Assembly (NCBI RefSeq): GCF_024345225.1
Contig: NZ_BROD01000001.1
Location: forward strand, 992,001-1,056,000
Direction of reading: 5' to 3'
Length of the DNA: 64,000 nt
From: Clostridium sp. TW13
GTDB lineage: Bacteria; Bacillota; Clostridia; Clostridiales; Clostridiaceae
The notes under the pieces: model-generated
The model's database searches: none
The model's input: the letters and a program-made list of their open reading frames with translations, nothing else
What the model was told of the DNA's origin: nothing
In this document: one piece after another, positions 51,366-60,776 of the stretch
Position numbering within the stretch: the first letter of the stretch is position 1
How the letters are laid out: the number at the start of each line of letters is the position of its first letter
Position numbers and translations under genes: made by a program

Positions 51366-52613
51366 TTACATATAGGCATTTAATAATTTAGAAATTTTGT
51401 GGTTAATATTTTCTACGCTAAAAGATGGATTTGGGGAGTCCTTTAAATTATATTTTTGCTTTAATTTTAAAATTCTATATACTTTTCCATTTATAGCTGT
51501 TTGAGAAATTGTTCCTTTTGAAGCAGCATTTTTTATTGCATTTAAGACAGAGGTTTGTTTCTCAAAATCATGGCAAACTAATATTATATCAGTGCCTGCG
51601 TTTAGAGATTTTACAGCTGCATCATCAATGTTATAGTTTTTTACTATGGCTCCCATAGTCATATCATCAGTAATTACTACTCCGTTGAATTTTAAGCTTT
51701 TTCTAAGTATATCTGTAATGATAACTTTTGAAAATGAAGCTGGATTTTGTGAATCTATTTTAGGCAGCAATATATGAGCTACCATTACCATATCTGCTCC
51801 GCTTTTTATTGCATTAGAAAATGGCACTAGTTCTAGAGCATTCAATCTTTTTAGATCATTATTTACTATAGGAAGTCCTATATGTGAATCTACTGAAGTA
51901 TCTCCATGTCCAGGAAAATGTTTTATTACAGGTATTACATTTTTAGATTGTATCCCATTCATTGTGGCAATCCCTAATTTTGAAACCATAAAAGAATTTC
52001 TTCCAAAAGATCTATCTCCAATAATAGGATTTAAAGGATTACTGTTTATGTCTAAAACTGGAGCAAAATCAACATTAAATCCAAAAGAATTAAGTTCTTC
52101 TCCAAGTACTTGCCCAATTTTATTTGAAAAACTAGTATTATTAATTTTTCCAATAGATTTATTGGGAGGAAGCTTTTTCAATTCTGAAGGTAACCTTGAA
52201 ACTCTGCCACCTTCTTCATCTACTCCAAGAAAAAGTGGAACTCTGCTATTGGAGTTTGTTTGTTTTAAAGAATTAAGTAGATTTATAGTTTGGTTTGTGT
52301 TATCAATGTTTTGTTTAAATAAAATAAAACCGCCTACATGGTAAGTGTTAATTAAAGTTTTTGAATGTTCATTGTTTGAAAAATCATCAACACCAGCGAT
52401 AACCAGTTGTCCTATCTTTTCATCTAAGGTCATAGTATTAATTTTTTGCTGTATAGGATCAGATGAGATAGATGAATTAATGTTTGATTTATTTGATTTG
52501 GTACTAGAATTCTTTGAAGAAGGTGGAGTTATATTTGAGCTATTAATGTTACATCCATAGGTAAATAACATAATTAAAACGAGCATTGGAAATATTAATC
52601 TTTTCATTCTCAT
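51366..52613 (-). CDS. nagZ: GH3 beta-N-acetylhexosaminidase lipoprotein (NagZ-like)
   Basis: A 415-residue exported lipoprotein: signal peptide with lipobox near residue 21 (FTYGC), a Ser/Asn/Lys-rich linker, then a GH3 domain of NagZ type. Visible are VDEEGGRVSRL, VDFAPVLDINSNPLNPIIGDRSFG, the NagZ His/Asp dyad loop KHFPGHGDTSVDSH and the nucleophile aspartate in VVITDDMTMGAI. It removes N-acetylglucosamine from wall muropeptides or related glycans outside the cell, as in Gram-positive NagZ. AGAGGTGAAAAT precedes the ATG at 52613; the longer frame to 52643 lacks a site. Confidence 0.92.
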   Translation of the reverse strand: MRMKRLIFPMLVLIMLFTYGCNINSSNITPPSSKNSSTKSNKSNINSSISSDPIQQKINTMTLDEKIGQLVIAGVDDFSNNEHSKTLINTYHVGGFILFKQNIDNTNQTINLLNSLKQTNSNSRVPLFLGVDEEGGRVSRLPSELKKLPPNKSIGKINNTSFSNKIGQVLGEELNSFGFNVDFAPVLDINSNPLNPIIGDRSFGRNSFMVSKLGIATMNGIQSKNVIPVIKHFPGHGDTSVDSHIGLPIVNNDLKRLNALELVPFSNAIKSGADMVMVAHILLPKIDSQNPASFSKVIITDILRKSLKFNGVVITDDMTMGAIVKNYNIDDAAVKSLNAGTDIILVCHDFEKQTSVLNAIKNAASKGTISQTAINGKVYRILKLKQKYNLKDSPNPSFSVENINHKISKLLNAYM

Positions 52614-52825
52614 TATTTTCACCTCTAAGTAAATTATATCCATACTTGAAAAAAGTATATTACATACTTATTACTATTAAGATGATTTTTGTTATATAAG
52701 CAAGATGGATATTTAGGGAAAAAAAAGCGTAACTGTAAAATTTATAGTATAATATTTCATAAGAAAATAGATTTCAATTTTAGAAGTTATTTAAATAAGT
52801 ATAGATATAAAGGGAGATATGATTT

Positions 52826-52960
52826 ATGAAAACAAATAAAAAACGAAAAAAGAATAGCATTAATATAGTTTTTATTCCTACAATTAATATAAATATAAAT
52901 TTTCATCCAATGAATAAAATGAAACTATCTGGCAGGTTATTTAAAACAATAGGTAAGTAA
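52826..52960 (+). CDS. Small basic hypothetical protein (44 aa), possibly truncated
   Basis: ATG 52826 follows AGGGAG and opens a 44-codon frame with a strongly basic N-terminus (KTNKKRKKNS), an Ile/Asn-rich middle and TAA at 52958-52960. The same frame stays open after that stop for 28 further codons (52961-53044, including EEITLEDVIAYCSYEALVLW), with the next stop at 53045-53047. So a longer gene may have gained an in-frame stop. No family is recognised. Confidence 0.4.
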   Translation: MKTNKKRKKNSINIVFIPTINININFHPMNKMKLSGRLFKTIGK

Positions 52961-53065
52961 GGAAGCATTGAAGAAATAACACTAGAAGATGTAATAGCTT
53001 ATTGTTCATATGAAGCTTTAGTGTTATGGATGCTAGCTATATTATAAAGAGGAGAAAATAGAAAT

Positions 53066-54016
53066 ATGAGAAATTGGTCAAAAAATATGGAGAGATATGA
53101 ACTATCTGAGCAATATTATATTCAGAGAGCTAATCCAGAACAGTTTTCAATATATGAATCAGTTTACGGAGATAAAAATATTAATAGATTTGCAGTCAAG
53201 CATTGGGATTTGCGTACAGCAATAAGCTTAGATAACCCTTTTGCAAAAAATGAAAGTTATTACTGGATAAAGCAAGATGAGATTATTATCGGAGGAGTTT
53301 TAATAGAACCTAATGTTATTTCTAGATTATTTTTTGTGCCTCCATTTACTAAAGTTTATGATATATTAAAACTACTAAAAAGATTACTTATTAAATGGTC
53401 AGATTCAAGTAAAAAGATATATGCATATCAAATTTCACCTGAACAATTTGAATATTTTGAGATGTTAGGCTTCTTGTGTGATAAAAAGAGAAGATGGATG
53501 ATGAGACCTACTGAAGTTTTTGATATAGTTTGGGATGATGATATAATAACAAAAACTCCAAGTGAAGATAATAAACAGGAAATAGCTAAATTATTATATT
53601 TAAGTTTTAAAGGTAGCATAGATTATCAGCATTTAATTAATGAACTTGGACAAGAACCTACGGTAAAAGATTATTTAGAAGAGGTTGATGAGTATTTTGA
53701 TTGGTGTAAAGAAAATATATTTTTTGAAGCATCTACTTTAATATATAGCAAAAAAGAAAATAAATTACTTGGAGCTTGTCTTGTGTCTTATTGTGAGGAA
53801 TGGCCATTGGTTCATGCAATAGGTGTAAATCCTAATTATAGAGGCAGACATTTAGCTTCAATAATGCTAAAAAGAGCGTTAACTGTATTGCAAGGCAAGT
53901 ATCCTGTATTAAGGTTATTTGTAACCCTTGGTAATGATGCAGAATCAGTTTATCACCAACTTGGATTTGTTAAGGGAACTGAATTTAGAAAACTTTATAT
54001 TCCAGCAAATGAATGA
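53066..54016 (+). CDS. GNAT-family acetyltransferase (double-length)
   Basis: A 316-residue protein that looks like two acetyltransferase-fold halves. The C-terminal half (about 165-316) has the clear GNAT signature with acetyl-CoA motif NPNYRGRHLASIMLKRAL and the ending AESVYHQLGFVKGTEFRKLY. The N-terminal half (about 20-150) has a degenerate version (SPEQFEYFEMLGFLCDKKRRW) and likely binds substrate or partner. AGAGGAGAA precedes the ATG. A second small GNAT gene follows 39 bp on, so the two may be co-transcribed. The substrate is unknown. Confidence 0.82.
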   Translation: MRNWSKNMERYELSEQYYIQRANPEQFSIYESVYGDKNINRFAVKHWDLRTAISLDNPFAKNESYYWIKQDEIIIGGVLIEPNVISRLFFVPPFTKVYDILKLLKRLLIKWSDSSKKIYAYQISPEQFEYFEMLGFLCDKKRRWMMRPTEVFDIVWDDDIITKTPSEDNKQEIAKLLYLSFKGSIDYQHLINELGQEPTVKDYLEEVDEYFDWCKENIFFEASTLIYSKKENKLLGACLVSYCEEWPLVHAIGVNPNYRGRHLASIMLKRALTVLQGKYPVLRLFVTLGNDAESVYHQLGFVKGTEFRKLYIPANE

Positions 54017-54055
54017 GGATATAGACAAAATAGTTAGATATGGGGAGAACTTTAT

Positions 54056-54481
54056 ATGAAAGATTATAGAATAGAAGAGGCTACAAGTGAGGATTTGAAT
54101 GTAGTTGAAAGAGGCTTGGTAGAATATAACTTATCAAAAGTACCATTAATTCAAGAAAAAGCTTTTATACCAGTAAATTTAGTAGTAAGAGATAGTGAAG
54201 GGCAAATCGTTGCTGGAGTAGATAGCAGATTGTATTGTTGGAATTGCTGTTACGTAGATATGTTGTGGGTAAAAGAAGAGAATAGGAAATGTGGTTATGG
54301 CAATATTCTGCTTAATGAAGTTGAGAGAGTTGCTAAAGAAAAAGGAGCTTATCTTATACATTTAGATACATTTGATTTTCAAGCAAAAGATTTCTATTTA
54401 AAGCATGGATACGAAATTTTTGGAGTTTTAGAAGATTGTCCTAAGGGACATAATCGATATTATTTGAAGAAGAATTTATAG
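54056..54481 (+). CDS. GNAT-family N-acetyltransferase
   Basis: A 141-residue acetyltransferase: EATSEDLNVVERGLVEYN at the N-terminus, a Cys/Trp-rich strand pair (LYCWNCCYVDMLWV), the acetyl-CoA loop ENRKCGYGNILLNEVE (K-x-G-x-G variant of the usual R/Q-x-x-G-x-G) and the C-terminal FYLKHGYEIFGVL. The start follows GGGGAG. It appears to form a unit with the double-length GNAT gene upstream. Confidence 0.82.
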   Translation: MKDYRIEEATSEDLNVVERGLVEYNLSKVPLIQEKAFIPVNLVVRDSEGQIVAGVDSRLYCWNCCYVDMLWVKEENRKCGYGNILLNEVERVAKEKGAYLIHLDTFDFQAKDFYLKHGYEIFGVLEDCPKGHNRYYLKKNL

Positions 54482-54643
54482 CATGAAGCCCACAATATGC
54501 ATGTAAAGCATTGGTGATATAAAGATAATGATAATATGAAAAAAAGGATCGTAAAAAAGTATTTAGAAAAAAAAGGGAAAAAATAAAAAGAGTAGAATTA
54601 TTATATGTATATGAAAAGAAAAGATTCGAAGGGTGGGATTAAA

Positions 54644-54856
54644 GTGGATATTAAATTTAATGAGATGGAAATAATAAAGATCCTAGAAGCAATTAGAAGT
54701 GAACTTATATTTTCTAAAAGATACTACAAGGAAAATGAATCTGAGGAAGATAGGATAGGAGTAACATCTCCAGAAGAATGGGCAGAAATATATAATAATA
54801 TACTTAAACAAAGTCAAGAAAAAGGAATTCTAACAATGTTAGATCTAGTTCAATAG
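54644..54856 (+). CDS. Small hypothetical protein (70 aa)
   Basis: A 70-residue acidic, helical protein (FNEMEIIKILEAIRSELIFSK, then TSPEEWAEIYNNILKQ) that I do not recognise. GTG 54644 after GGGTGGG is preferred over ATG 54605, whose extra residues have no ribosome binding site. The terminator right at its stop codon supports expression. The 160 bases upstream contain only a 16-codon basic frame that I do not call. Confidence 0.6.
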   Translation: MDIKFNEMEIIKILEAIRSELIFSKRYYKENESEEDRIGVTSPEEWAEIYNNILKQSQEKGILTMLDLVQ

Positions 54857-54889
54857 GATTAGCAATTTTGCTAGTCCATTTTTTATTTT
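54856..54889 (+). terminator. Terminator at the stop of the 70-residue gene
   Basis: GGATTAGCAA (54856-54865) pairs with TTGCTAGTCC (54868-54877, one mismatch), then ATTTTTTATTTTT. Confidence 0.82.
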
Positions 54890-55057
54890 TTAAAATATTA
54901 TAATAAAATCAAATTCAAAATTTTTGTAAATGCGGAAATAAACACATTGATTTGCCAAGGACACTATAGAAATATAAAAACCTTAATATTACATAGAAAT
55001 GATTTATATAGGTAAACATAATTAATGATTATTCTACATCAGAAAGGAGATCATTTC

Positions 55058-55969
55058 ATGAAGATAAAAAAATTCTTTAAAATATTGGTTTGCTTGCTAT
55101 TAGCCAATATACAAACTGTTACTGCCTTAGAAAAACCTAGAGAGTCAATGAATGGATATTTTATCAATATGAAGAGGGATTTACTTTGTCTTATGCTTGC
55201 TTATCCTGAATATATTGTTGATATAGAAAAAGTAAATGCAGATAAAGTTTATTTAATATTAAAATCAGGAAAGAAATTAATCTATGATGATAAAATTGTA
55301 AGAAATGAAGAAGAAAAACTAAACAATGGTGATCTTCAAGATATGATGGAGCAGATTTATCCAATGGATAGAATAGATTCAGTTCAACCTAAAAGTTTTA
55401 ATCCAGGAAGAATAAGGGTTTATCCTTTATTTTCTGAAGTTTACGGTAATAGCCAAACGCAAATAGAAAAACAAATAGAGTATGTAGGTAACAATGGGTT
55501 TAGCAAAAATAATGGTGCAAGTCTTGCTTTGAAAAATGTGTTTAAAGAAATAAATGAAGTTTCAAAGACCACTAATATAGCAGCATATGTATACCCTACT
55601 TGTGGTGCTTATAACTATAGATATGTAAGAGGTGCTGGAAGATTGAGTGCTCATGCATTTGGTATTGCTATAGATTTAAAAACCAATAGTGCGGATTATT
55701 GGAAATGGTCAAAACCTGAAACTGCGACAAAGAGAATATCAAAGTATCCACAAGAACTTATAGATATATTTGAAAGAAATAATTTTATTTGGGGAGGAAA
55801 ATGGGGCTATTTTGATATAATGCATTTTGAATATAGACCAGAGATAATATTAAAAGGAAAATATTTTGGCAAAAGCTTTAATGGAGATGATACTTGGTAT
55901 AAGGGTATAGATGAAAAAGATGATAAAATAATGAATTTAATAAAGTTAATAGACGATAAATTACAATAA
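55058..55969 (+). CDS. Secreted M15-family peptidoglycan peptidase
   Basis: A 303-residue exported protein: signal peptide 1-23 (ILVCLLLANIQTVTA), then an uncharacterised region and a C-terminal M15 (VanY/L-alanyl-D-glutamate or D-Ala-D-Ala carboxypeptidase type) domain. Metal-binding motifs are GRLSAHAFGIAIDLK (S-x-H-x-x-G-x-A-x-D) and the late HFEYRPE following WGGKWGYFDIM. It cleaves peptide bonds in the wall. AAAGGAGATCATTTC precedes ATG 55058. It lies 17 bp before another exported hydrolase gene, indicating an operon. Confidence 0.88.
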   Translation: MKIKKFFKILVCLLLANIQTVTALEKPRESMNGYFINMKRDLLCLMLAYPEYIVDIEKVNADKVYLILKSGKKLIYDDKIVRNEEEKLNNGDLQDMMEQIYPMDRIDSVQPKSFNPGRIRVYPLFSEVYGNSQTQIEKQIEYVGNNGFSKNNGASLALKNVFKEINEVSKTTNIAAYVYPTCGAYNYRYVRGAGRLSAHAFGIAIDLKTNSADYWKWSKPETATKRISKYPQELIDIFERNNFIWGGKWGYFDIMHFEYRPEIILKGKYFGKSFNGDDTWYKGIDEKDDKIMNLIKLIDDKLQ

Positions 55970-55986
55970 CTAAGGAGGATGAAGGA

Positions 55987-57087
55987 ATGAATAAGGCTCG
56001 GAAGCTACTAATAATAATGATGACGTTAATATTTACTTTTCCAATCCTTTGCTATGGAAGTCCTGTAAAAGAACAAAATTCTGCAAACTCCTCAGAAGAA
56101 GAGGTGGTTTCGTTTATAGAAAAATTGTTTATAGATAGAAATAAGGCTATCTTAAACCAAGATCTTAGTATTGTTCAGCATATATACAATAAAAAAACAA
56201 AATATGGCCAATGGGCGTATGAATATGAAGAGCAGAAAATGAAATACATACAAAACTGGGGAGAAAAACAAGGTGTAAAATTTATAGATATAACACCAGA
56301 TATATTGATAAGACGTGTAAAAGTAGGAGAAACTTCTGCCTCCATAAGTTTAAGTTGTTCCACAGCATATAAATATGTATATGAAGGGGAAGAAGATATA
56401 AATTGTTGTAGAATAGGAACTTATCATATAATTCAATTAATTAAGAAGGAGGGGAATTGGATAATAACGAAGGAATGGTACAAAGATCCTTTTGGTGATT
56501 CTTTAAATTTACAGAAATTGAAGACGGATTCTATAAAAGAATATATTTTAGCACAAAAACCAAGAGATTTTTCAGACTTAAAAGAAAGACGAAAAAAATG
56601 TGCACAATACGGACTTGATTATTGTGGAGCAGGAAATGATGAAGGAACTGGATTTAATTATAATAAAAAATATAGAAACTATAATTCTGAAGGTGGAGAC
56701 TGTGCCAATTTTGCATCTCAAATGTTACATGAAGGTGCTGGGTTTAAGATGAATTCTAGTTGGAATGTAGATTCAAAAGGAGCTGCCACAAGATCTTGGG
56801 TCAATGCTGATGGCTTCAAAGACTATATGATTTATAGTGGAAGAGCTTCAGTGATATCTTATGGAAATTATGAAAAAGTATATAAGGCATCATATAAACT
56901 TTTACCTGGGGATTTTGTTGCTTATGAAAAAAAAGGTGATATCACCCATATATCAATGGTTACGGGAGCAGATTCAAAAGGATACACTTTAGTAACTTGC
57001 CATAATACAGATAGAAGAGAGGTTCCTTGGGATTTAGGTTGGAGTAATACCAACATAAAATATTGGTTGGTAAGAGTTCATCATTAA
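55987..57087 (+). CDS. Secreted amidase-domain (Amidase_6-like) protein
   Basis: A 366-residue exported protein. Signal peptide 1-24 (LLIIMMTLIFTFPILCYGS) is followed by an alpha/beta region (about 35-175) resembling an NTF2-like or tail domain. The C-terminal amidase domain (about 200-366) has a likely catalytic Cys in GGDCANFASQML and His in DITHISMVTGAD, with VTCHNTDRRE near the end. This is the papain-like putative amidase domain found in spore-formers, probably acting on the wall. AAGGAGG precedes the ATG. It is co-transcribed with the M15 peptidase. Confidence 0.82.
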   Translation: MNKARKLLIIMMTLIFTFPILCYGSPVKEQNSANSSEEEVVSFIEKLFIDRNKAILNQDLSIVQHIYNKKTKYGQWAYEYEEQKMKYIQNWGEKQGVKFIDITPDILIRRVKVGETSASISLSCSTAYKYVYEGEEDINCCRIGTYHIIQLIKKEGNWIITKEWYKDPFGDSLNLQKLKTDSIKEYILAQKPRDFSDLKERRKKCAQYGLDYCGAGNDEGTGFNYNKKYRNYNSEGGDCANFASQMLHEGAGFKMNSSWNVDSKGAATRSWVNADGFKDYMIYSGRASVISYGNYEKVYKASYKLLPGDFVAYEKKGDITHISMVTGADSKGYTLVTCHNTDRREVPWDLGWSNTNIKYWLVRVHH

Positions 57088-57198
57088 GATAATTTCATAG
57101 TATTAAGTATAATTCAAAATCTAGCATAAATAATAAAAGATTAGTTTATATGTAAAAGTATAAGTTTTCAAATAATTATTAATAATTTGGAGGCAGAA

Positions 57199-58227
57199 AT
57201 GAAAGTACTAAAAAATATAGTAATAAAAATTATTATACCAATTTTTTTAATAGCTACGTTACTTTCATATAATGTAAATGCAGTTGTTGAAGGACGGCCA
57301 GTAAAGGTAGGCGTATTTTTATATAGATTAGATCCATTTATATCTTTAGTAAAAGAAAGCTTAGAAAACATACAAAAACAGAATCCTGGGAAAGTTGAGT
57401 TTACTTTTTTTGATGCTAATAATGACCAGACTGTACAGAATAGACAAATTGATGATTTGTTGATGAAAGGAACAGATTTATTGCTGGTCAATTTGGTTGA
57501 TACGAAATTTACGAGAGATGTTGTAAATAAGACTAAGGAAAGCAATGTGCCTGTGGTTTTCTTTAACAGAGAACCAGTATCGATAGAGGCAATTCGTTCC
57601 TATAGTAAAGCATGTTTTGTTGGAACTGATGCAAAGCAAGCTGGAATTTTACAAGGCCAAATGTTGATTGATATTTGGAACAGGAACAAGAATATTATTG
57701 ATAGAAATAAGGATAATATCATGCAATATGTAATGTTGCAAGGTGAAAAGAATAATTTAGAAGCTATAGATAGAACTAAGTATTCTGTATTAACTATTAA
57801 TAACGCCGGAATTCCTACAGAAGAAATAGCTTTACAAGATTGTGATTGGAATAAGGATATAGCTAAGGATGTTATGACTGCATTACTATTAAGATATGGT
57901 GATAAAATAGAAGTAATAATTTCAAATAATGATGCTATGGCAGAAGGAGCAATTGAAGCTTTGCAAGCTCAAGGTTTCAACAATGGTAATCCGTTAAAAA
58001 CCTTACCTGTAGTTGGCGTTGACGCAATTCCCTCTGCTCAAGAATTAATAAAAAAAGGATATATGTCAGGATCAGTGGTTCAAGATCCACAAGCTATGGC
58101 AGAAGCATTATATTTAGCAGGCATGAATTTAGTTAACGGTAAAAGTGCTATAGATGGGACTAAGTATAAATTTGATGAAACTGGTGTGGCAATTAGGCTA
58201 CCATATACAAAGTATATTGTAAAGTAG
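57199..58227 (+). CDS. Orphan galactose/glucose-type (MglB-like) sugar-binding protein
   Basis: A 342-residue solute-binding protein of the periplasmic-binding type I fold close to MglB: VKVGVFLYRLDPFISLV, FFDANNDQTVQNRQIDDLL, VPVVFFNREPVS, VIISNNDAMAEGAIEALQ and PVVGVDAIPSAQELI. Residues 1-28 are a signal peptide ending VNA with no lipobox cysteine, unusual for a Gram-positive binding protein that must stay at the membrane. No ATPase or permease is adjacent. It may be a free or wall-held component of a receptor or of a transporter encoded elsewhere. ATG 57199 follows GGAGGC. Confidence 0.85.
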   Translation: MKVLKNIVIKIIIPIFLIATLLSYNVNAVVEGRPVKVGVFLYRLDPFISLVKESLENIQKQNPGKVEFTFFDANNDQTVQNRQIDDLLMKGTDLLLVNLVDTKFTRDVVNKTKESNVPVVFFNREPVSIEAIRSYSKACFVGTDAKQAGILQGQMLIDIWNRNKNIIDRNKDNIMQYVMLQGEKNNLEAIDRTKYSVLTINNAGIPTEEIALQDCDWNKDIAKDVMTALLLRYGDKIEVIISNNDAMAEGAIEALQAQGFNNGNPLKTLPVVGVDAIPSAQELIKKGYMSGSVVQDPQAMAEALYLAGMNLVNGKSAIDGTKYKFDETGVAIRLPYTKYIVK

Positions 58228-58357
58228 ATATAAAAATTTGTTTACGAAATAAATACATATGATTTTTGATAAAAACACTTGTGTTTCATACAAGTACATG
58301 ATAATATTTATTTAAGGGCGATTTCAAAATATATTAGATGCATTTGGGGTGTTTTAC

Positions 58358-59866
58358 ATGGCAATAAGCAATGAAAAAGAACAAAATAAATATCAAAGTA
58401 CCAGAGGTGGAGAAAAGGGGCTTTCTTCACTAGAAGCAGTGCTTAAAGGAATAAGCACTGATGGTGGGCTATTTGTTCCATATTATATAGAAAAAGAAAA
58501 ATACAATGATTTAAAAAAAATTTTCTTAAACAATGTAACAGATAAAGTAGAAGCTACTTATGAGCAAGTTGCATTTGAAATTATGAAAACTTTTTTTACA
58601 GATTTAGAAGAAGAAGAATTAAAGGCATGTATTGGAAGAGCATATACAGATAAGTTTGAAGTTAAGGTTAAAAACAATTTTCTTGAACTTTATCATGGCC
58701 CAACCTGTGCATTCAAAGATGGGGCTCTATTATTTCTTCCTCAACTAATGACTGAAGCAAGAAGAAAATTAAATTTTCAAAATGAAATTGTTATATTAAC
58801 TGCAACTTCAGGAGATACAGGAAAAGCAGCATTAGAAGGATTTAAGGATATTGATGGACTTAAAGTTATAGTATTTTATCCTAAGAATGGGGTTTCAAAA
58901 ATCCAAGAAATGCAGATGAGGACTCAAAGAGGAAATAATGTTGATGTAGTAAGCATAGATGGCAATTTTGATGATGCTCAAAAAGGTGTAAAAGAAATCT
59001 TTAATGATAAAAAATTTAATGAATTTATTGAAAAGAGTGGATATTCACTTTCTTCAGCAAATTCTATTAATGTTGGAAGATTGATACCTCAAATAGTATA
59101 TTATTTTTATGGATATTTTCAAATGGTTAATAAAGGAGATATCAGTTTAGATGAAAAAATAAATATTGTAGTTCCTACAGGAAACTTTGGTAACATATTA
59201 GCTGCTTATTATGGTAAAATTATGGGGCTTCCAATTAATAAGTTAATATGTGCATCTAATGAGAACAATGTACTAACAGATTTCTTTGCAACAGGAGTTT
59301 ATGATAAACGTAGGGAATTGGTATTAACACAATCACCATCAATGGATATCTTGGTTTCATCAAATTTAGAAAGACTTATATATGAAGTTAGTGGAAGAAA
59401 TTCTGAACTTGTAAATAACCTTATGAACGATTTACAAGAAAGGAGCATCTATTCTATCCCTGCAGAACTTAAATCTAAGTTCACCCATTTTTGGGGAGGG
59501 TATGCCACAGAAGAAGAAGTATATGCTAGTATAAAAAAAGTTTACGAAGAAAAGAATTACGTGATTGATACTCATACGGCAGTAGCTAATGTTGTATATG
59601 AGAAATATAAACACAATACAGGAGATACTACAGTACCACTTATTGCGTCTACAGCTTCACCATTTAAATTTCCGGAGAGCATCTGTAAGGCATTAGGAAT
59701 ATTGCAAGAAGAAAAGGATTTTGCTCTTTTAGATTTATTAAGTGAAAAGTGTAAGCTAGATATTCCACATTCTTTAGCGGAACTTGATAAACTTCCTGTT
59801 TTGCACTCAACTGAATGTAGGAAAGATGAGATGAGAGATGCAATAAAGAAGTTATTAAATTTATAG
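58358..59866 (+). CDS. thrC: Threonine synthase
   Basis: A 502-residue PLP enzyme converting O-phosphohomoserine to threonine. The N-terminal YQSTRGGEKGLSSLEAVLKG, the PLP lysine in HGPTCAFKDGALLFLPQ and the phosphate/serine loop TATSGDTGKAALEGF are all present, as is the later FGNILAAYYGK. This is the long (type 2) form. GGGGTG precedes ATG 58358. It heads a unit with homoserine kinase and an ACT-domain protein. The 130-bp leader has a short ACTTGT/ACAAGT hairpin but no T-box features. Confidence 0.95.
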   Translation: MAISNEKEQNKYQSTRGGEKGLSSLEAVLKGISTDGGLFVPYYIEKEKYNDLKKIFLNNVTDKVEATYEQVAFEIMKTFFTDLEEEELKACIGRAYTDKFEVKVKNNFLELYHGPTCAFKDGALLFLPQLMTEARRKLNFQNEIVILTATSGDTGKAALEGFKDIDGLKVIVFYPKNGVSKIQEMQMRTQRGNNVDVVSIDGNFDDAQKGVKEIFNDKKFNEFIEKSGYSLSSANSINVGRLIPQIVYYFYGYFQMVNKGDISLDEKINIVVPTGNFGNILAAYYGKIMGLPINKLICASNENNVLTDFFATGVYDKRRELVLTQSPSMDILVSSNLERLIYEVSGRNSELVNNLMNDLQERSIYSIPAELKSKFTHFWGGYATEEEVYASIKKVYEEKNYVIDTHTAVANVVYEKYKHNTGDTTVPLIASTASPFKFPESICKALGILQEEKDFALLDLLSEKCKLDIPHSLAELDKLPVLHSTECRKDEMRDAIKKLLNL

Positions 59867-59884
59867 TAAAATGGGGGCAATAAT

Positions 59885-60766
59885 ATGGTAAGGGTTAGTG
59901 TACCAGCTACATCAGCAAATTTAGGACCAGGATTTGATTCTATTGGACTATGTTTTGATTTGTTTAATGTTTTTGAATTTGATGAGATAGATGAGGGGCT
60001 ATGCTTTGAAGGTTTTAAAGAAGAATTTTGTAATGAAAATAATCTAATATATGTTTCAATGAAAGCTCTATTTAATAAAATTAAATTCAAACCTAAGGGT
60101 GTTAAAATTAAATTGGTTGAGCAGAATATTCCAATAGCCAGAGGGCTTGGAAGTTCATCTTCGTGTATTGTAGCAGGGGTAATAGGTGCTAATGCCATAT
60201 CTGGTTATCAATTATCAAAGGACGAAATTTTAGATATTGCGGTGGAAATAGAAGGACATCCGGATAATGTAGCACCAGCTCTTCTAGGCGGGTTAATTGT
60301 TGCGGCTTTAGATGATAATAAACCATACTATTCTAAAATTGAAGTAAATAAAGTTGTTAATTTTTATGCATTAATTCCTGATTTTATGTTATCTACAGAG
60401 GAAGCAAGAAAAGTATTGCCAAAAGAAATAAGTTTAAAGGATGGAGTTTATAATGTTTCTAGAGCAGCATTACTAGTAGCTGCATTTGCACAAGGTAAAT
60501 ATGAATTATTAAAAATAGCTTGTAGTGATAAATTTCATCAACCATACAGAGGTAAATTAATAGAAAATTATGATGATGTGATGAATGAATGCAATAAAAA
60601 CAAGGCATTAAGCGTGTATTTAAGTGGTGCAGGTCCAACTATAATGGCGATAAGTGAAGAAAAAGAATTTTTTAAGGAAAAAATGAGAACTTGGTTAGTG
60701 CAAAATAAGATGAATTGGGATATAATTGAGTTAAAAATTAATAATCAAGGTGCTATAATAAAATAG
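59885..60766 (+). CDS. thrB: Homoserine kinase
   Basis: A 293-residue GHMP-family kinase phosphorylating homoserine. The N-terminal RVSVPATSANLGPGFDSIG (motif 1), the ATP-binding loop IPIARGLGSSSSCIVAG (about 82-98) and the C-terminal LSGAGPTIMAI (motif 3) are intact. The start follows GGGGGC and is 18 bp downstream of thrC. It supplies the substrate of threonine synthase. Confidence 0.95.
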   Translation: MVRVSVPATSANLGPGFDSIGLCFDLFNVFEFDEIDEGLCFEGFKEEFCNENNLIYVSMKALFNKIKFKPKGVKIKLVEQNIPIARGLGSSSSCIVAGVIGANAISGYQLSKDEILDIAVEIEGHPDNVAPALLGGLIVAALDDNKPYYSKIEVNKVVNFYALIPDFMLSTEEARKVLPKEISLKDGVYNVSRAALLVAAFAQGKYELLKIACSDKFHQPYRGKLIENYDDVMNECNKNKALSVYLSGAGPTIMAISEEKEFFKEKMRTWLVQNKMNWDIIELKINNQGAIIK

Positions 60767-60776
60767 GTGTTTATTT

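Noticed and set aside
58228-58357. Possible T-box or threonine leader before thrC
   Set aside because: The gap is too short, and no T-box sequence (TGGNACCGCG) or leader-peptide threonine run is seen; only a small ACTTGT/ACAAGT hairpin is present.
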